From CAIPVR01 sp049316905 (GTDB lineage Bacteria > Actinomycetota > Acidimicrobiia > Acidimicrobiales > Microtrichaceae), in contig JBMOJH010000043.1 in NCBI GenBank assembly GCA_049316905.1, positions 1 through 28,063 on the forward strand: a stretch of DNA of 28,063 nt, written 5' to 3'. A model generated the notes under the pieces. That model worked only from the letters and a program-made list of their open reading frames with translations. It did no database searches and was not told the DNA's origin. The translations under genes and the position numbers were made by a program. Below are positions 1 through 6,585 of this stretch, piece by piece. Each line of letters starts with the position of its first letter. The first letter of the stretch is position 1.

Positions 1-63
1 CGTGGTGGTCGTCGGCTCCGTCGTGGTGGTCGTCGGCTCCGTCGTGGTGGTCGTCGGCTCCGT
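1..63. repeat. Three perfect 21-bp tandem repeats coding for Thr-Glu-Pro heptads
   Basis: Three identical 21-bp units (1-21, 22-42, 43-63) lie inside the minus-strand lipoprotein gene and encode EPTTTTT on that strand. Because the copies are identical at the DNA level, the array is probably recent and prone to length change. It continues to the left window edge, so the copy number is unknown. Confidence 0.85.
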
Positions 64-189
64 GGTGGTGGTCGTGGACGTGGTCGTGCCGGGCGGGGTC
101 ATCGGCGCACAGGCCGCCGCGACGGCGGCGAATGTGGCGATACCCAGCACGGCCACCACGAGGCGGCTGCGGGTGACGGATGGACGCAT
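1..189 (-). CDS. Putative lipoprotein with TTTTTEP repeats (N-terminal part, runs off the window)
   Basis: Only the first 63 codons are in the window. They begin at an ATG (187-189, minus strand) with a GGAGGA about 11 bases upstream. The N-terminus has an Arg-rich start, a hydrophobic stretch (about residues 10-26) and Cys27 after Ala-Ala-Ala, which fits a lipoprotein signal peptide, although the -3 residue is Ala rather than Leu. After Cys27 comes a Thr/Pro linker that becomes a perfect heptad repeat (EPTTTTT). Such Thr-rich linkers commonly separate a membrane anchor from a surface domain. The functional domain lies outside the window, so no function is assigned. Alternative: a Sec-secreted non-lipidated protein. 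Confidence 0.6.
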   Translation of the reverse strand, partial: MRPSVTRSRLVVAVLGIATFAAVAAACAPMTPPGTTTSTTTTTEPTTTTTEPTTTTTEPTTTT

Positions 190-316
190 GATCGTTCGGT
201 TCCTCCAGATCCTCCGGGTGGCCCACTGCCACCTCGGTCGCACCGCGCGGACGCGGGACTTCGGGGGAAGTGAAGCAAGGACGCGCCACGGACGGAGGAC
301 GACCGGGTGCACTGCA

Positions 317-350
317 GGTGAACATCTCACGACGTCGTGAAACGTTCACC
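317..350. promoter_or_regulatory. Nested palindrome, candidate operator
   Basis: The outer arms GGTGAAC (317-323) and GTTCACC (344-350) enclose a perfect 14-bp palindrome, TCACGACGTCGTGA (327-340). The whole 34-bp element is nearly symmetric, with mismatches only in the 3-base spacers. It lies between the stop of the crotonase gene and the start of the lipoprotein gene, about 130 bases upstream of the latter. This form suits a dimeric or double-dimeric repressor such as a TetR-like protein, but the regulator is not identified. Confidence 0.5.
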
Positions 351-360
351 CGGGACTCAC

Positions 361-387
361 CCGGAGGTCACCGAGTGACCACTCCGG
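361..387 (-). terminator. Stem-loop after the crotonase-family gene
   Basis: An 11-bp stem (CCGGA-GGTCAC / GTGACC-TCCGG) with a CGA loop and a 2-base bulge begins two bases after the stop codon of the minus-strand gene ending at 389. There is no T-tract, as is usual for terminators in very GC-rich actinobacteria. It could equally be a regulatory dyad. Confidence 0.45.
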
Positions 388-388
388 G

Positions 389-1243
389 TCACCGCAGGCG
401 CCACTCGATGCGTTGGCCGGAGGTGAAGGCCGCCTGGCCCTCGGCGAGCGATGCCTCGTTGGTGCCGAGGCCCACCAGCGCCCAGCCCATGCCGATCGCC
501 TGCTGGCGGGAGAGCTCGCGTCCGGCCCAGATCGACCGGACCGTTCCCTCCACCGCGAGTGCCGGCGCAGAAGCCACGGCGCGCCCGCAGTGCAGCGCGG
601 CGTCGAGGAGCTCCTCGCCGGGGACCACCTCGGTGACCAGGCCCACCTCGTGGGCCCGGCGGGCCGAGAGCCGCTCGTGATTGCCCATCAGCGTCATCCG
701 CATGACCTCGCCGAACGGCATCCGCTGGAGCATGTGGATCGGTTCGAACGTGGCGCACATGCCGTAGGTGACGTGCGGGTCGAAGAAGGTGGCGTGCTCC
801 GCGGCGATGATGAACTCCACCTCGCCGAGCAGGTAGAACGCGCCGCCGCAGGCCATGCCGTTCACCGCCTTGATGACCGGCTTCCAGAGGTCGGCGGCCT
901 TGGGGCCGATCCAGTCGCCGAGGTCGTCGAAGTGGAACGGCGTGGCGCCGAAACCGATGCGGTGCTCGTCGTCGTCGAGCTCCGCGGCGTCGCCCTCCAT
1001 CTGTTCGGCCCGGTCGATGCCGGTGCAGAACGACTTCTCGCCGGCACCGGTCAGCACGATGCAGCGAACCGGGTCGTGCAGCCGCAGCGCCCGCCAGAGA
1101 TCGTGCAGCTCGCGCTGCATGGCGCGGTTGACGGCGTTGTGGACCTCGGGCCGGTTCAGGGTGACGACGGCGACCCCGTCGGTCTCCCGGTAGGTGAGGG
1201 TCTCCTCGTCGCGCGCGTTCGGATCGGACACGTCCCGGATCAT
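389..1243 (-). CDS. Enoyl-CoA hydratase/isomerase (crotonase-fold) family protein
   Basis: This 284-residue protein carries the crotonase N-terminal signature (VVTLNRPEVHNAVN), the first oxyanion-hole region (GEKSFCTGIDRAEQ) and the second one (GMACGGAFYLL), so it should bind acyl-CoA thioesters. By eye, the two glutamates used by true hydratases are missing: the GGG-x-E position reads Gly-Gly-Ala-Phe-Tyr and the F-x-x-P-E position reads FFDPH. Another crotonase-type reaction, or loss of hydratase activity, is therefore likely. Start: the ATG at 1241-1243 is directly preceded by a 14-bp GC-rich stem-loop that would hide any ribosome site. A GTG at 1229-1231 lies 7 bases after a CATGAT hexamer (1239-1244) and may be the true, leaderless start. 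The substrate cannot be told from sequence. Confidence 0.85.
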   Translation of the reverse strand: MIRDVSDPNARDEETLTYRETDGVAVVTLNRPEVHNAVNRAMQRELHDLWRALRLHDPVRCIVLTGAGEKSFCTGIDRAEQMEGDAAELDDDEHRIGFGATPFHFDDLGDWIGPKAADLWKPVIKAVNGMACGGAFYLLGEVEFIIAAEHATFFDPHVTYGMCATFEPIHMLQRMPFGEVMRMTLMGNHERLSARRAHEVGLVTEVVPGEELLDAALHCGRAVASAPALAVEGTVRSIWAGRELSRQQAIGMGWALVGLGTNEASLAEGQAAFTSGQRIEWRLR

Positions 1244-1246
1244 GGC

Positions 1247-1277
1247 ACGGGCCCGACCCCGTGGGGGTCGGGCCCGT
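1247..1277 (-). terminator. Perfect 14-bp GC-rich hairpin between the channel gene and the crotonase gene
   Basis: The arms 1247-1260 and 1264-1277 are perfect complements with a 3-base loop. The hairpin lies about 120 bases after the stop of the potassium-channel gene and 3 bases before the annotated ATG of the crotonase gene. A stem this stable most likely ends the channel transcript. It would also block a Shine-Dalgarno site for the ATG at 1243. No T-tract follows it. Confidence 0.55.
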
Positions 1278-1395
1278 AGTCCTCCCAGGCTCCCGGCGGG
1301 GGCGTACCCCGACCGGTCTCCTCTCCGCTCCCACCACAGCATCCGCCCGGGCCCGCCGCCGTTCAATGGGGACGACTCCCCCTCGGGGCGGGAGT

Positions 1396-2181
1396 TCAGC
1401 TCACGGGCTCCGCCGCATCTCCGTCATCGTCCATCACGTCGTCCTCGGGACCATCTTCCTCGGCCACGTCCTCGCCGTGGATCGACCGGCGGCGCGGCAC
1501 CTCCCGGCCCAGGTTGCTCACCACCAGGGCCACCACGGTCACCAGGAACAACTGGCCGATGATCGCCTCCATGACCGCCATGGTCTGGCCCACGGTGGTG
1601 GCCGGCGTGAAATCGCCGTAGCCCGTGGTGGTGATGGTGATGAAGCTGAAGTACATGTAGTCGAAGCCCACGACCTTGGGGTTCCCGACGAAGAACGGGT
1701 CGGAGGAGACGATGGCGACCAGCTGGTAGAGGGCGCCGAAGAACAGACCGATCTGCAGGTAGGCGGCCAGCGCACCGGCCACGGTGTCGAGGGTGATCTT
1801 CGGGCGCAGGAGGAGGCGGATCAGCACGATCATCGGTGTGATCAGCAGCAGGATCACGAACAGGACGTTCGACACCACCCGGAAGATCTCGTCGGTCCGC
1901 TGCTCGTCGAGGACCGGCGTGACGATCGCTGCGAGCGTCCCGGCGATCACGATGGTCTCCGCGATCCGTCGGAACGCCCCGTGCGCACCGGTGCGCACGA
2001 GTGCCATGTAGGCGCTGCCGCCGATGAGCGCGATGGCGAAGACCCCGCCCCACCGCGCGGCCGACAGCAGTGGCGCGAGGGCGAGGGCGAGCAGCGTCAC
2101 GAACAGGACCGGAGCGATCGACTTCTGCTCACCGGGGTGCAGGAGGTAGCGCTGCACGGTTCGGCGGACGTCGCGTGGCAC
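1396..2181 (-). CDS. Potassium channel family membrane protein
   Basis: This 261-residue protein has about six hydrophobic helices (near residues 22-40, 45-62, 75-92, 104-125, 138-158 and 203-223). The selectivity filter TTTGYGD (184-190) sits between the last two helices, so it is a K+ channel-type pore of the ion-trans-2 class in the cytoplasmic membrane. The C-terminal tail (about 236-258) is strongly acidic with no ligand-binding domain, which is short for this class. Start: GTG at 2179-2181, preceded by AGGA at a 7-base spacing. The frame stays open further upstream, but that part is Arg/Cys-rich and overlaps the acetyltransferase gene out of frame. It follows that gene by 46 bases on the same strand, so the two may be co-transcribed. 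Gating stimulus unknown. Confidence 0.85.
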   Translation of the reverse strand: MPRDVRRTVQRYLLHPGEQKSIAPVLFVTLLALALAPLLSAARWGGVFAIALIGGSAYMALVRTGAHGAFRRIAETIVIAGTLAAIVTPVLDEQRTDEIFRVVSNVLFVILLLITPMIVLIRLLLRPKITLDTVAGALAAYLQIGLFFGALYQLVAIVSSDPFFVGNPKVVGFDYMYFSFITITTTGYGDFTPATTVGQTMAVMEAIIGQLFLVTVVALVVSNLGREVPRRRSIHGEDVAEEDGPEDDVMDDDGDAAEPVS

Positions 2182-2227
2182 GGGTCGATCCTGCCCGCTC
2201 CCCGTCGCAGCGGGGTGGACCCGCGGC

Positions 2228-2824
2228 TCAGCGCGGGTCGCGCCACATGAGCCACACCGGCGGCGCGCCCCGTCCGACCTCCAGCGTGCGCAGCACCTCG
2301 AAGCCCCGGCCCCGGTAGAAGGGCACGTTGGCCTCCTTGGAGGACTCGAGGTAGCAGCCCCGGCCCTCCGCATCGGCCCGCTCCAGCACCGGCGCGATCG
2401 CCGCCGCTCCGTGGCCCCGGCGCTGGTGGGCGGGATCGGTGCCGAGCACGGCGAGGTACCAGTGCTCCTCGTGCGGGTGGTGGTGGTCGAAGGCGGAGAG
2501 CGTCGCGAACCTCGGGGCGGTCGGCAGGATCGCCGGGAGCAGGCGGTGCAGCACGGGCAGGGCGCGAGCCGGTCCGAGCGGGGTGGAGCCGGGCCGGCCC
2601 CAGATCGCGAAGGCCGCGCCGCCGGCGGTCCGCCACACCTCGCCGCCGGCGTCGCGGTACATGCGGGCGAGCGAGCCGAGCAGGGCCCGGGCCCGCCGGT
2701 CGTAGGACGAGGGCCGGGGGAGCAGCCACTGCCAGATCGGGTCGTCCGCGAAGGCCCGGGCGAGGACGGCCTCGAGCTCCCGGTCGGTCCCGGGCCCGCA
2801 CACCTCGGCGTCGGTTCCGTTCAC
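2228..2824 (-). CDS. GNAT family N-acetyltransferase
   Basis: This 198-residue protein has the GNAT acetyl-CoA binding motif A, LAVLGTDPAHQRRGHG (about residues 123-138), where the Q/R-x-x-G-x-G/A part holds the pyrophosphate. Motif B follows with ESSKEANVPFYRGRGF. This marks an acetyltransferase of the small-molecule/peptide type, and the acceptor substrate is unknown. The N-terminal half, with PIWQWLLP and an Ala-rich helix, resembles GNATs of actinobacterial antibiotic and stress loci. Start: GTG at 2822-2824. GACAGT lies 6 bases upstream with no ribosome site between, so the transcript may be leaderless. It is divergent from the carotenoid oxygenase gene with 38 bases between. Confidence 0.85.
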   Translation of the reverse strand: MNGTDAEVCGPGTDRELEAVLARAFADDPIWQWLLPRPSSYDRRARALLGSLARMYRDAGGEVWRTAGGAAFAIWGRPGSTPLGPARALPVLHRLLPAILPTAPRFATLSAFDHHHPHEEHWYLAVLGTDPAHQRRGHGAAAIAPVLERADAEGRGCYLESSKEANVPFYRGRGFEVLRTLEVGRGAPPVWLMWRDPR

Positions 2825-2862
2825 GCGGGCACTGTCCCACGACGCAGGCGTAGCGTCCTCCC
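2825..2862. promoter_or_regulatory. Divergent leaderless-type promoter region
   Basis: Rightward: TAGCGT (2851-2856) ends 6 bases before the ATG at 2863. Leftward: GACAGT (the complement of 2831-2836) ends 6 bases before the GTG at 2824. Neither side has room for a Shine-Dalgarno site downstream of the expected transcription start. The rightward hexamer fits the TANNNT -10 pattern; the leftward one is weaker because its first base is G. Confidence 0.5.
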
Positions 2863-4158
2863 ATGACCGACGCCCCCGCCCGCGACTACGTCTCGGGGCC
2901 CCTCGCCCCGGTGACCGACGAGCTCACCGTGGCCGACCTGCCCGTCACCGGGTCGCTGCCCGCCGGGCTCGACGGACGCTACGTGCGCAACGGGCCGAAC
3001 CCGCTCGACGCGGACCCGGCCACCCAGCACTGGTTCACGGGTGCCGGCATGGTCCACGGCGTGCGTCTGCGCGACGGCCGCGCCGAGTGGTACCGCAACC
3101 GGTTCGTCCGGGCCACGGACCCGCCGGACGCCGCGGTCAACACCAACGTCGCCCGCTTCGGCGGGCGCACCTTCGCGCTGGTCGAGGCCGGCAACCGGCC
3201 GGTGGAGCTGACCGACGAGCTCGAGTCGCTGGGCACGAACGACTTCGACGGCACGCTCGACGGCGCGTACAGCGCCCACCCGCACACCGATCCCCGGACC
3301 GGGCTGGTGCACGCCGTCACCTACCACTGGACCGAGGAGGCGGTGCGCCACGTGGTCGTCGAGGGGGCGCGCGTGGTGCGGGAGGAGGTGATCCCGGTCG
3401 GGGGCCGGCCGATGGTGCACGACGGCGCGCTGACGGCGTCGTCGGTGCTCCTGTTCGACCTGCCGGTCACCTTCGACCTCGACGAGGCCATGGCCGGCGT
3501 GCGGTTCCCGTACCACTGGGACGCCGAACGGCCGGCCCGGGTCGGCATCCTGCCGCTCGACGGCGGCGCGGACGACGTTCGGTGGGTCGAGGTGCCGCGC
3601 TGCTACGTCTTCCACGCGATGAACGCCCACGACCGGCCCGACGGGCGGGTGGAGGTGGTCGTGTGCCGCTGGGAGCGGATGTTCGACCACGACCGGCTGG
3701 GTCCGAACGAGGGCCCGCTCAGCTTGGAGCGCTGGGTCCTCGACCCGGCGACCGGGCGGTCGTCGACCGAGGTGCTCGACGACCGGGCCCAGGAGTTCCC
3801 GAGGATCGACGAGCGCCGCACCGGCACCCCGGCCCGCTTCGGCTGGACCTCCGGGCTCGACGAGCCGGGGGCCACCCACGGGTCGCTGTTCCACCACGAC
3901 CTGCTGGCCGGCACGGTCACCCGCGTCGACCTCGGGCCCACGTCCGCCGCGCAGGAGTTCGTGTTCGTGCCCGCCGGTCCGACCGCGGCCGAGGACGACG
4001 GCTGGCTCATGGGCCTCGTGACCGACCGCGCCGAGGACACGACCGACCTGGTGGTGCTGGCCGCCGCGGATCCCGCGGGCGGCCCGGTGGCCCGGGTGCA
4101 CCTGCCCCGCCGGGTGCCCGACGGGTTCCACGGGAACTGGTTCCCGGACCCGGCCTGA
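2863..4158 (+). CDS. Carotenoid oxygenase (RPE65/CCD family)
   Basis: This 431-residue protein belongs to the iron(II) carotenoid cleavage dioxygenase family. Features include the N-terminal GRYVRNGPNP (about 38-47), usual for this family, and all four iron-binding histidine contexts: SAHPHTDP (His139), MVHDGALT (His186), FHAMNA (His251) and GFHGNW (His423). The seven-bladed propeller fold would span the whole chain, and the length is normal for a bacterial member. It would oxidatively cleave a carotenoid, apocarotenoid or stilbene-like double bond; the substrate is unknown, and no carotenoid biosynthesis gene is visible nearby. There is no signal peptide, so it is probably cytoplasmic or peripheral at the membrane. 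Start: ATG 6 bases after a TAGCGT hexamer, apparently leaderless. Confidence 0.92.
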   Translation: MTDAPARDYVSGPLAPVTDELTVADLPVTGSLPAGLDGRYVRNGPNPLDADPATQHWFTGAGMVHGVRLRDGRAEWYRNRFVRATDPPDAAVNTNVARFGGRTFALVEAGNRPVELTDELESLGTNDFDGTLDGAYSAHPHTDPRTGLVHAVTYHWTEEAVRHVVVEGARVVREEVIPVGGRPMVHDGALTASSVLLFDLPVTFDLDEAMAGVRFPYHWDAERPARVGILPLDGGADDVRWVEVPRCYVFHAMNAHDRPDGRVEVVVCRWERMFDHDRLGPNEGPLSLERWVLDPATGRSSTEVLDDRAQEFPRIDERRTGTPARFGWTSGLDEPGATHGSLFHHDLLAGTVTRVDLGPTSAAQEFVFVPAGPTAAEDDGWLMGLVTDRAEDTTDLVVLAAADPAGGPVARVHLPRRVPDGFHGNWFPDPA

Positions 4159-4160
4159 GC

Positions 4161-4454
4161 TCAGGCGGCGGCGCGCTGCTCGCGCCGGGACCGCGCCGCG
4201 GCCGCGTGGGTGGAGAGGTCGGCCAGGAACGCGAGGATCACCAGGAACCAGCCGACACCCTTGACGCCGCCGATCGGGGCCCACACCAGGGCCCAGGCGA
4301 GCGTGGTCCACGGGAGGAAGAAGAACCCGAGGATCGCCACGATCCAGTTGCCGTCGTAGCTCTGCGGCACCTTGTCGGTGAAGAGCCACATGAGGAAGAG
4401 GCCCAGCCGGGGGCTGAGGGCCGAGGCGAGCACGATGAGGCATCCGCATCCCAT
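4161..4454 (-). CDS. Small hypothetical membrane protein
   Basis: This 97-residue protein begins Met-Gly-Cys-Gly-Cys and has hydrophobic segments near residues 5-25, 38-62 and 64-80, then an Arg/Ala-rich basic tail. The pattern (LGLFLMWLFT, ILGFFFLPWTTLAWALVW) resembles small actinobacterial membrane proteins of unknown function. It ends 2 bases from the stop of the convergent carotenoid oxygenase gene. The ATG lies 6 bases after a minus-strand TACGGT, a leaderless arrangement that supports this start. No function is assigned. Confidence 0.7.
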   Translation of the reverse strand: MGCGCLIVLASALSPRLGLFLMWLFTDKVPQSYDGNWIVAILGFFFLPWTTLAWALVWAPIGGVKGVGWFLVILAFLADLSTHAAAARSRREQRAAA

Positions 4455-4466
4455 GTGCGCACCGTA
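4455..4466 (-). promoter_or_regulatory. Leaderless-type -10 element for the small membrane protein
   Basis: On the minus strand TACGGT (4461-4466) is followed by six bases and then the ATG of the gene ending at 4161. No ribosome site fits between them. Confidence 0.5.
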
Positions 4467-4666
4467 GGCGCGCTCAGGCCCGCGAGGCGCGGTACTCGGC
4501 GATCAGCTCCTCCACGGTGGTGTCGCCGATGACCCGTCCGACCAGGTCGAGGGGCGGCTGCGGAGGTGGCCAGCGGGGGAGTCTGCCCGACGGGCGGGAT
4601 CCGGGGCGGGCCGTCAGGGGCGGCCGGTACGGTCGGGTTCCCGCGACACGACCAGGAGACGGATCG

Positions 4667-5458
4667 ATGCGACACCCCGAAGGACTGATCGGCTGGGTGG
4701 ACCTGTCCACCACCGACGTGGAGGCCGCCAGGGCCTTCTACACCGAGCTCCTGGGCTGGACGACCGAGGACATCCCCACCCCGATGGGCCCCGCCTACAC
4801 CATGTGTCGGCTCCACGGTCGGCTGGTCTGCGGCCTCGGTCCGCAGCCGCCCGGGCAGGCCGAGATGGGCATCCCCTCCACCTGGAACTCCTACGTGCTC
4901 GTGGCCGACGCGGACGCGACCTGTGCCGCGGCCGCGGCGGCGGGCGGCACGGTCCTGATGCCGGCGATGGACGTGATGACCGAGGGTCGCATGGCCATGC
5001 TGGCCGACCCGACCGGCGCGGTGATCGGGATCTGGCAGCCGCTCGACCACGAGGGTGCCGAGGTGTTCAACGAGCCGGGCGCGCTCACCTGGAACGAGCT
5101 GCAGGCCCGCGACCTCGACGCGGCCACGCCGTTCTACGCGGAGGTGTTCGGCTGGCGCTGGGAGGCGCCGCCCGAGTGGGACGGGTACCGGATCGCCCAC
5201 CTCGACGCGAAGGCCTCGGAGGACACCTCCAACGGTGGTGCGATGACGATGCCCGCGGAGGTCCCCCCGGAGGTGCCCTCCTACTGGGCGGTCTACTTCG
5301 CGGTGGAGGACTGCGACACGGCCGTGGAGCGCGCCGTGTCGCTCGGCGCCGAGGTGTACCTCCCGGCCATGCAGATGGGCCCCGGTCGCTTCGCGGGCAT
5401 CGCCGACCCCACCGGCGCCATGTTCCTGCTGGGCCACTTCACACCGGGGGTCGACTGA
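4667..5458 (+). CDS. VOC (glyoxalase/bleomycin-resistance/dioxygenase) superfamily protein, two domains
   Basis: This 263-residue protein has two tandem vicinal-oxygen-chelate domains, about residues 5-125 and 135-262. Each opens with a similar strand-helix pattern (GWVDLSTTDVEAARAFYTELLGW and the matching WNELQARDLDAATPFYAEVFGW) and each closes with ADPTGA. This tandem form is common in actinobacteria and is usually annotated as a glyoxalase-like or hydroxylase-associated protein; the substrate cannot be read from the sequence. Start: ATG with AGGAG (4654-4658) 8 bases upstream. A TACGGT hexamer at 4628-4633 could serve as -10 for a leader of about 27 bases, so this gene, unlike many neighbours, uses a Shine-Dalgarno start. 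Confidence 0.88.
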   Translation: MRHPEGLIGWVDLSTTDVEAARAFYTELLGWTTEDIPTPMGPAYTMCRLHGRLVCGLGPQPPGQAEMGIPSTWNSYVLVADADATCAAAAAAGGTVLMPAMDVMTEGRMAMLADPTGAVIGIWQPLDHEGAEVFNEPGALTWNELQARDLDAATPFYAEVFGWRWEAPPEWDGYRIAHLDAKASEDTSNGGAMTMPAEVPPEVPSYWAVYFAVEDCDTAVERAVSLGAEVYLPAMQMGPGRFAGIADPTGAMFLLGHFTPGVD

Positions 5459-5460
5459 GT

Positions 5461-5479
5461 CGGCCCGGCGGTCGGGCCG
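5461..5479. terminator. Short stem-loop between convergent genes
   Basis: CGGCCCG (5461-5467) and CGGGCCG (5473-5479) form a 7-bp stem with a 5-base loop. It fills the gap between the stops of the VOC gene (+) and the desaturase gene (-) and could end transcription in both directions. Confidence 0.45.
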
Positions 5480-6343
5480 TCAGGCCGCGGGCTCCAGCGG
5501 GTCGCCGTCGCCCGGTCCGTTGACGCCGCCGATCAGCTCGCGGTCGGTGGCCTCGTCGGCCCGCGGCCGGCGCACGCCCCAGATCACGTGCAGCTTCTCG
5601 AGTACCACGAGCACGTACCAGGTGACGTCGATCTCCCACCAGCGCAGGCCCTGACGGGCGAGGTGGGCGTGCCGGTGGTGGTTGTTGTGCCACCCCTCGC
5701 CCATGGTCAGCAGCGCGAGCGCCCAGTTGTTGCGGCTCGTGTCGTGCGTCTCGAAGCGCCGGCGGCCGAACACGTGGGCCAGCGAGTTGATCAGGAACGT
5801 CGAGTGCCACAGCACCACCGTGGACAGGAAGAACCCGATCACGAGCCCGGACCAGCCGCCGATGAGGGCGCAGAGGATGGCGAGGCTCCACGGGGCGATC
5901 CAGTCGTTCTTGGAGATGAACCGGATCTCGGGGAACTTCTCGAAGTCCTTCATGGACCCCTCGGGCCGGTCGGAGGTCTCGTCGGAGAGGATCCAGCCGA
6001 CGTGACTCCACCAGAAGCCCTTCATGGGGGTGTGGGGGTCGTCGATCGTGTCGGTGTAACGGTGGTGGATGCGGTGGTGGCCGGCCCACCACAGCGGGCC
6101 CTTCTGGGCCGAGGAGCACCCGCCGAACGCCAGGATGAACTGGAACACCCGGCCCGTGCGGTAGGTGCGGTGGGCGAAGTAGCGGTGGTAGCCGGCGGTG
6201 ATGAAGAACATCCGGCCCCAGTAGGTGACCATGAAGAGGATCACCGCGGTCCACGTCACGCCGGTGAAGATCGCGAGCAGCGGCACCAGGTGGACCAGGA
6301 AGAACGGGATCGAGGTCCGTGGATTGATCTTCCCGTGGGGCAT
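5480..6343 (-). CDS. Acyl-CoA desaturase (stearoyl-CoA 9-desaturase family)
   Basis: This 287-residue integral membrane di-iron desaturase introduces a double bond into fatty acyl chains using O2 and an external electron donor. All three histidine boxes are present: HRYFAH (53-58), HRIHH (90-94) and HNNHH (219-223). Four hydrophobic helices lie at about 13-35, 38-50, 152-172 and 174-190. Start: ATG at 6341-6343 with GGTGAG just upstream. The frame stays open far upstream. An alternative N-terminus at an ATC (6398-6400) behind GGAAGG would add 19 residues, but a non-standard start is less likely. A minus-strand TACGGT at 6461-6466 may be the promoter, giving a leader of about 110 bases. Divergent from the WS/DGAT gene, suggesting shared control of lipid make-up. 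Confidence 0.92.
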   Translation of the reverse strand: MPHGKINPRTSIPFFLVHLVPLLAIFTGVTWTAVILFMVTYWGRMFFITAGYHRYFAHRTYRTGRVFQFILAFGGCSSAQKGPLWWAGHHRIHHRYTDTIDDPHTPMKGFWWSHVGWILSDETSDRPEGSMKDFEKFPEIRFISKNDWIAPWSLAILCALIGGWSGLVIGFFLSTVVLWHSTFLINSLAHVFGRRRFETHDTSRNNWALALLTMGEGWHNNHHRHAHLARQGLRWWEIDVTWYVLVVLEKLHVIWGVRRPRADEATDRELIGGVNGPGDGDPLEPAA

Positions 6344-6585
6344 CCGCTCACCGGGGCGGGGGGCGTCGATCGTGCCGGGGGTGTCGGTCGAGGAGGAGAT
6401 GGCGCACCTTCCGGTGTCGTCGGCGACCGGCCCGGGGGGTGCGCCGCGGTGGACGAGATCACCGTAACCGGCGGGCGGCTCGCAGATGCAACTCCCGCGA
6501 GCGCGTTCCTCAGGGCGGGTTGCGCCTCCGGCCCGCGACGGAGATCCTTGACGGGCGTACGACATCGGACCGAGGGGGACCGCAC

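Noticed and set aside
1..63. The 21-bp tandem array as a CRISPR-like or regulatory repeat
   Set aside because: Units are contiguous with no spacers and keep the reading frame of a Thr/Glu/Pro linker, so it is a coding repeat.
413..1279. A 288-codon plus-strand frame opposite the crotonase gene
   Set aside because: It is the antisense shadow of a recognisable crotonase-fold protein and has no domain of its own.
4455..4666. A hidden gene in the 212-base gap between the small membrane protein and the VOC gene
   Set aside because: Only a -10 hexamer on each strand and the VOC ribosome site are visible; no coding frame with a plausible start.
4474..4713. A 79-codon minus-strand frame whose C-terminus (VEELIAEYRASRA) looks protein-like
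   Set aside because: The only start is an ATG inside the VOC gene, and the frame runs antisense through that gene's start and promoter. No start exists near the protein-like end. It could be a gene remnant, but support is too weak.
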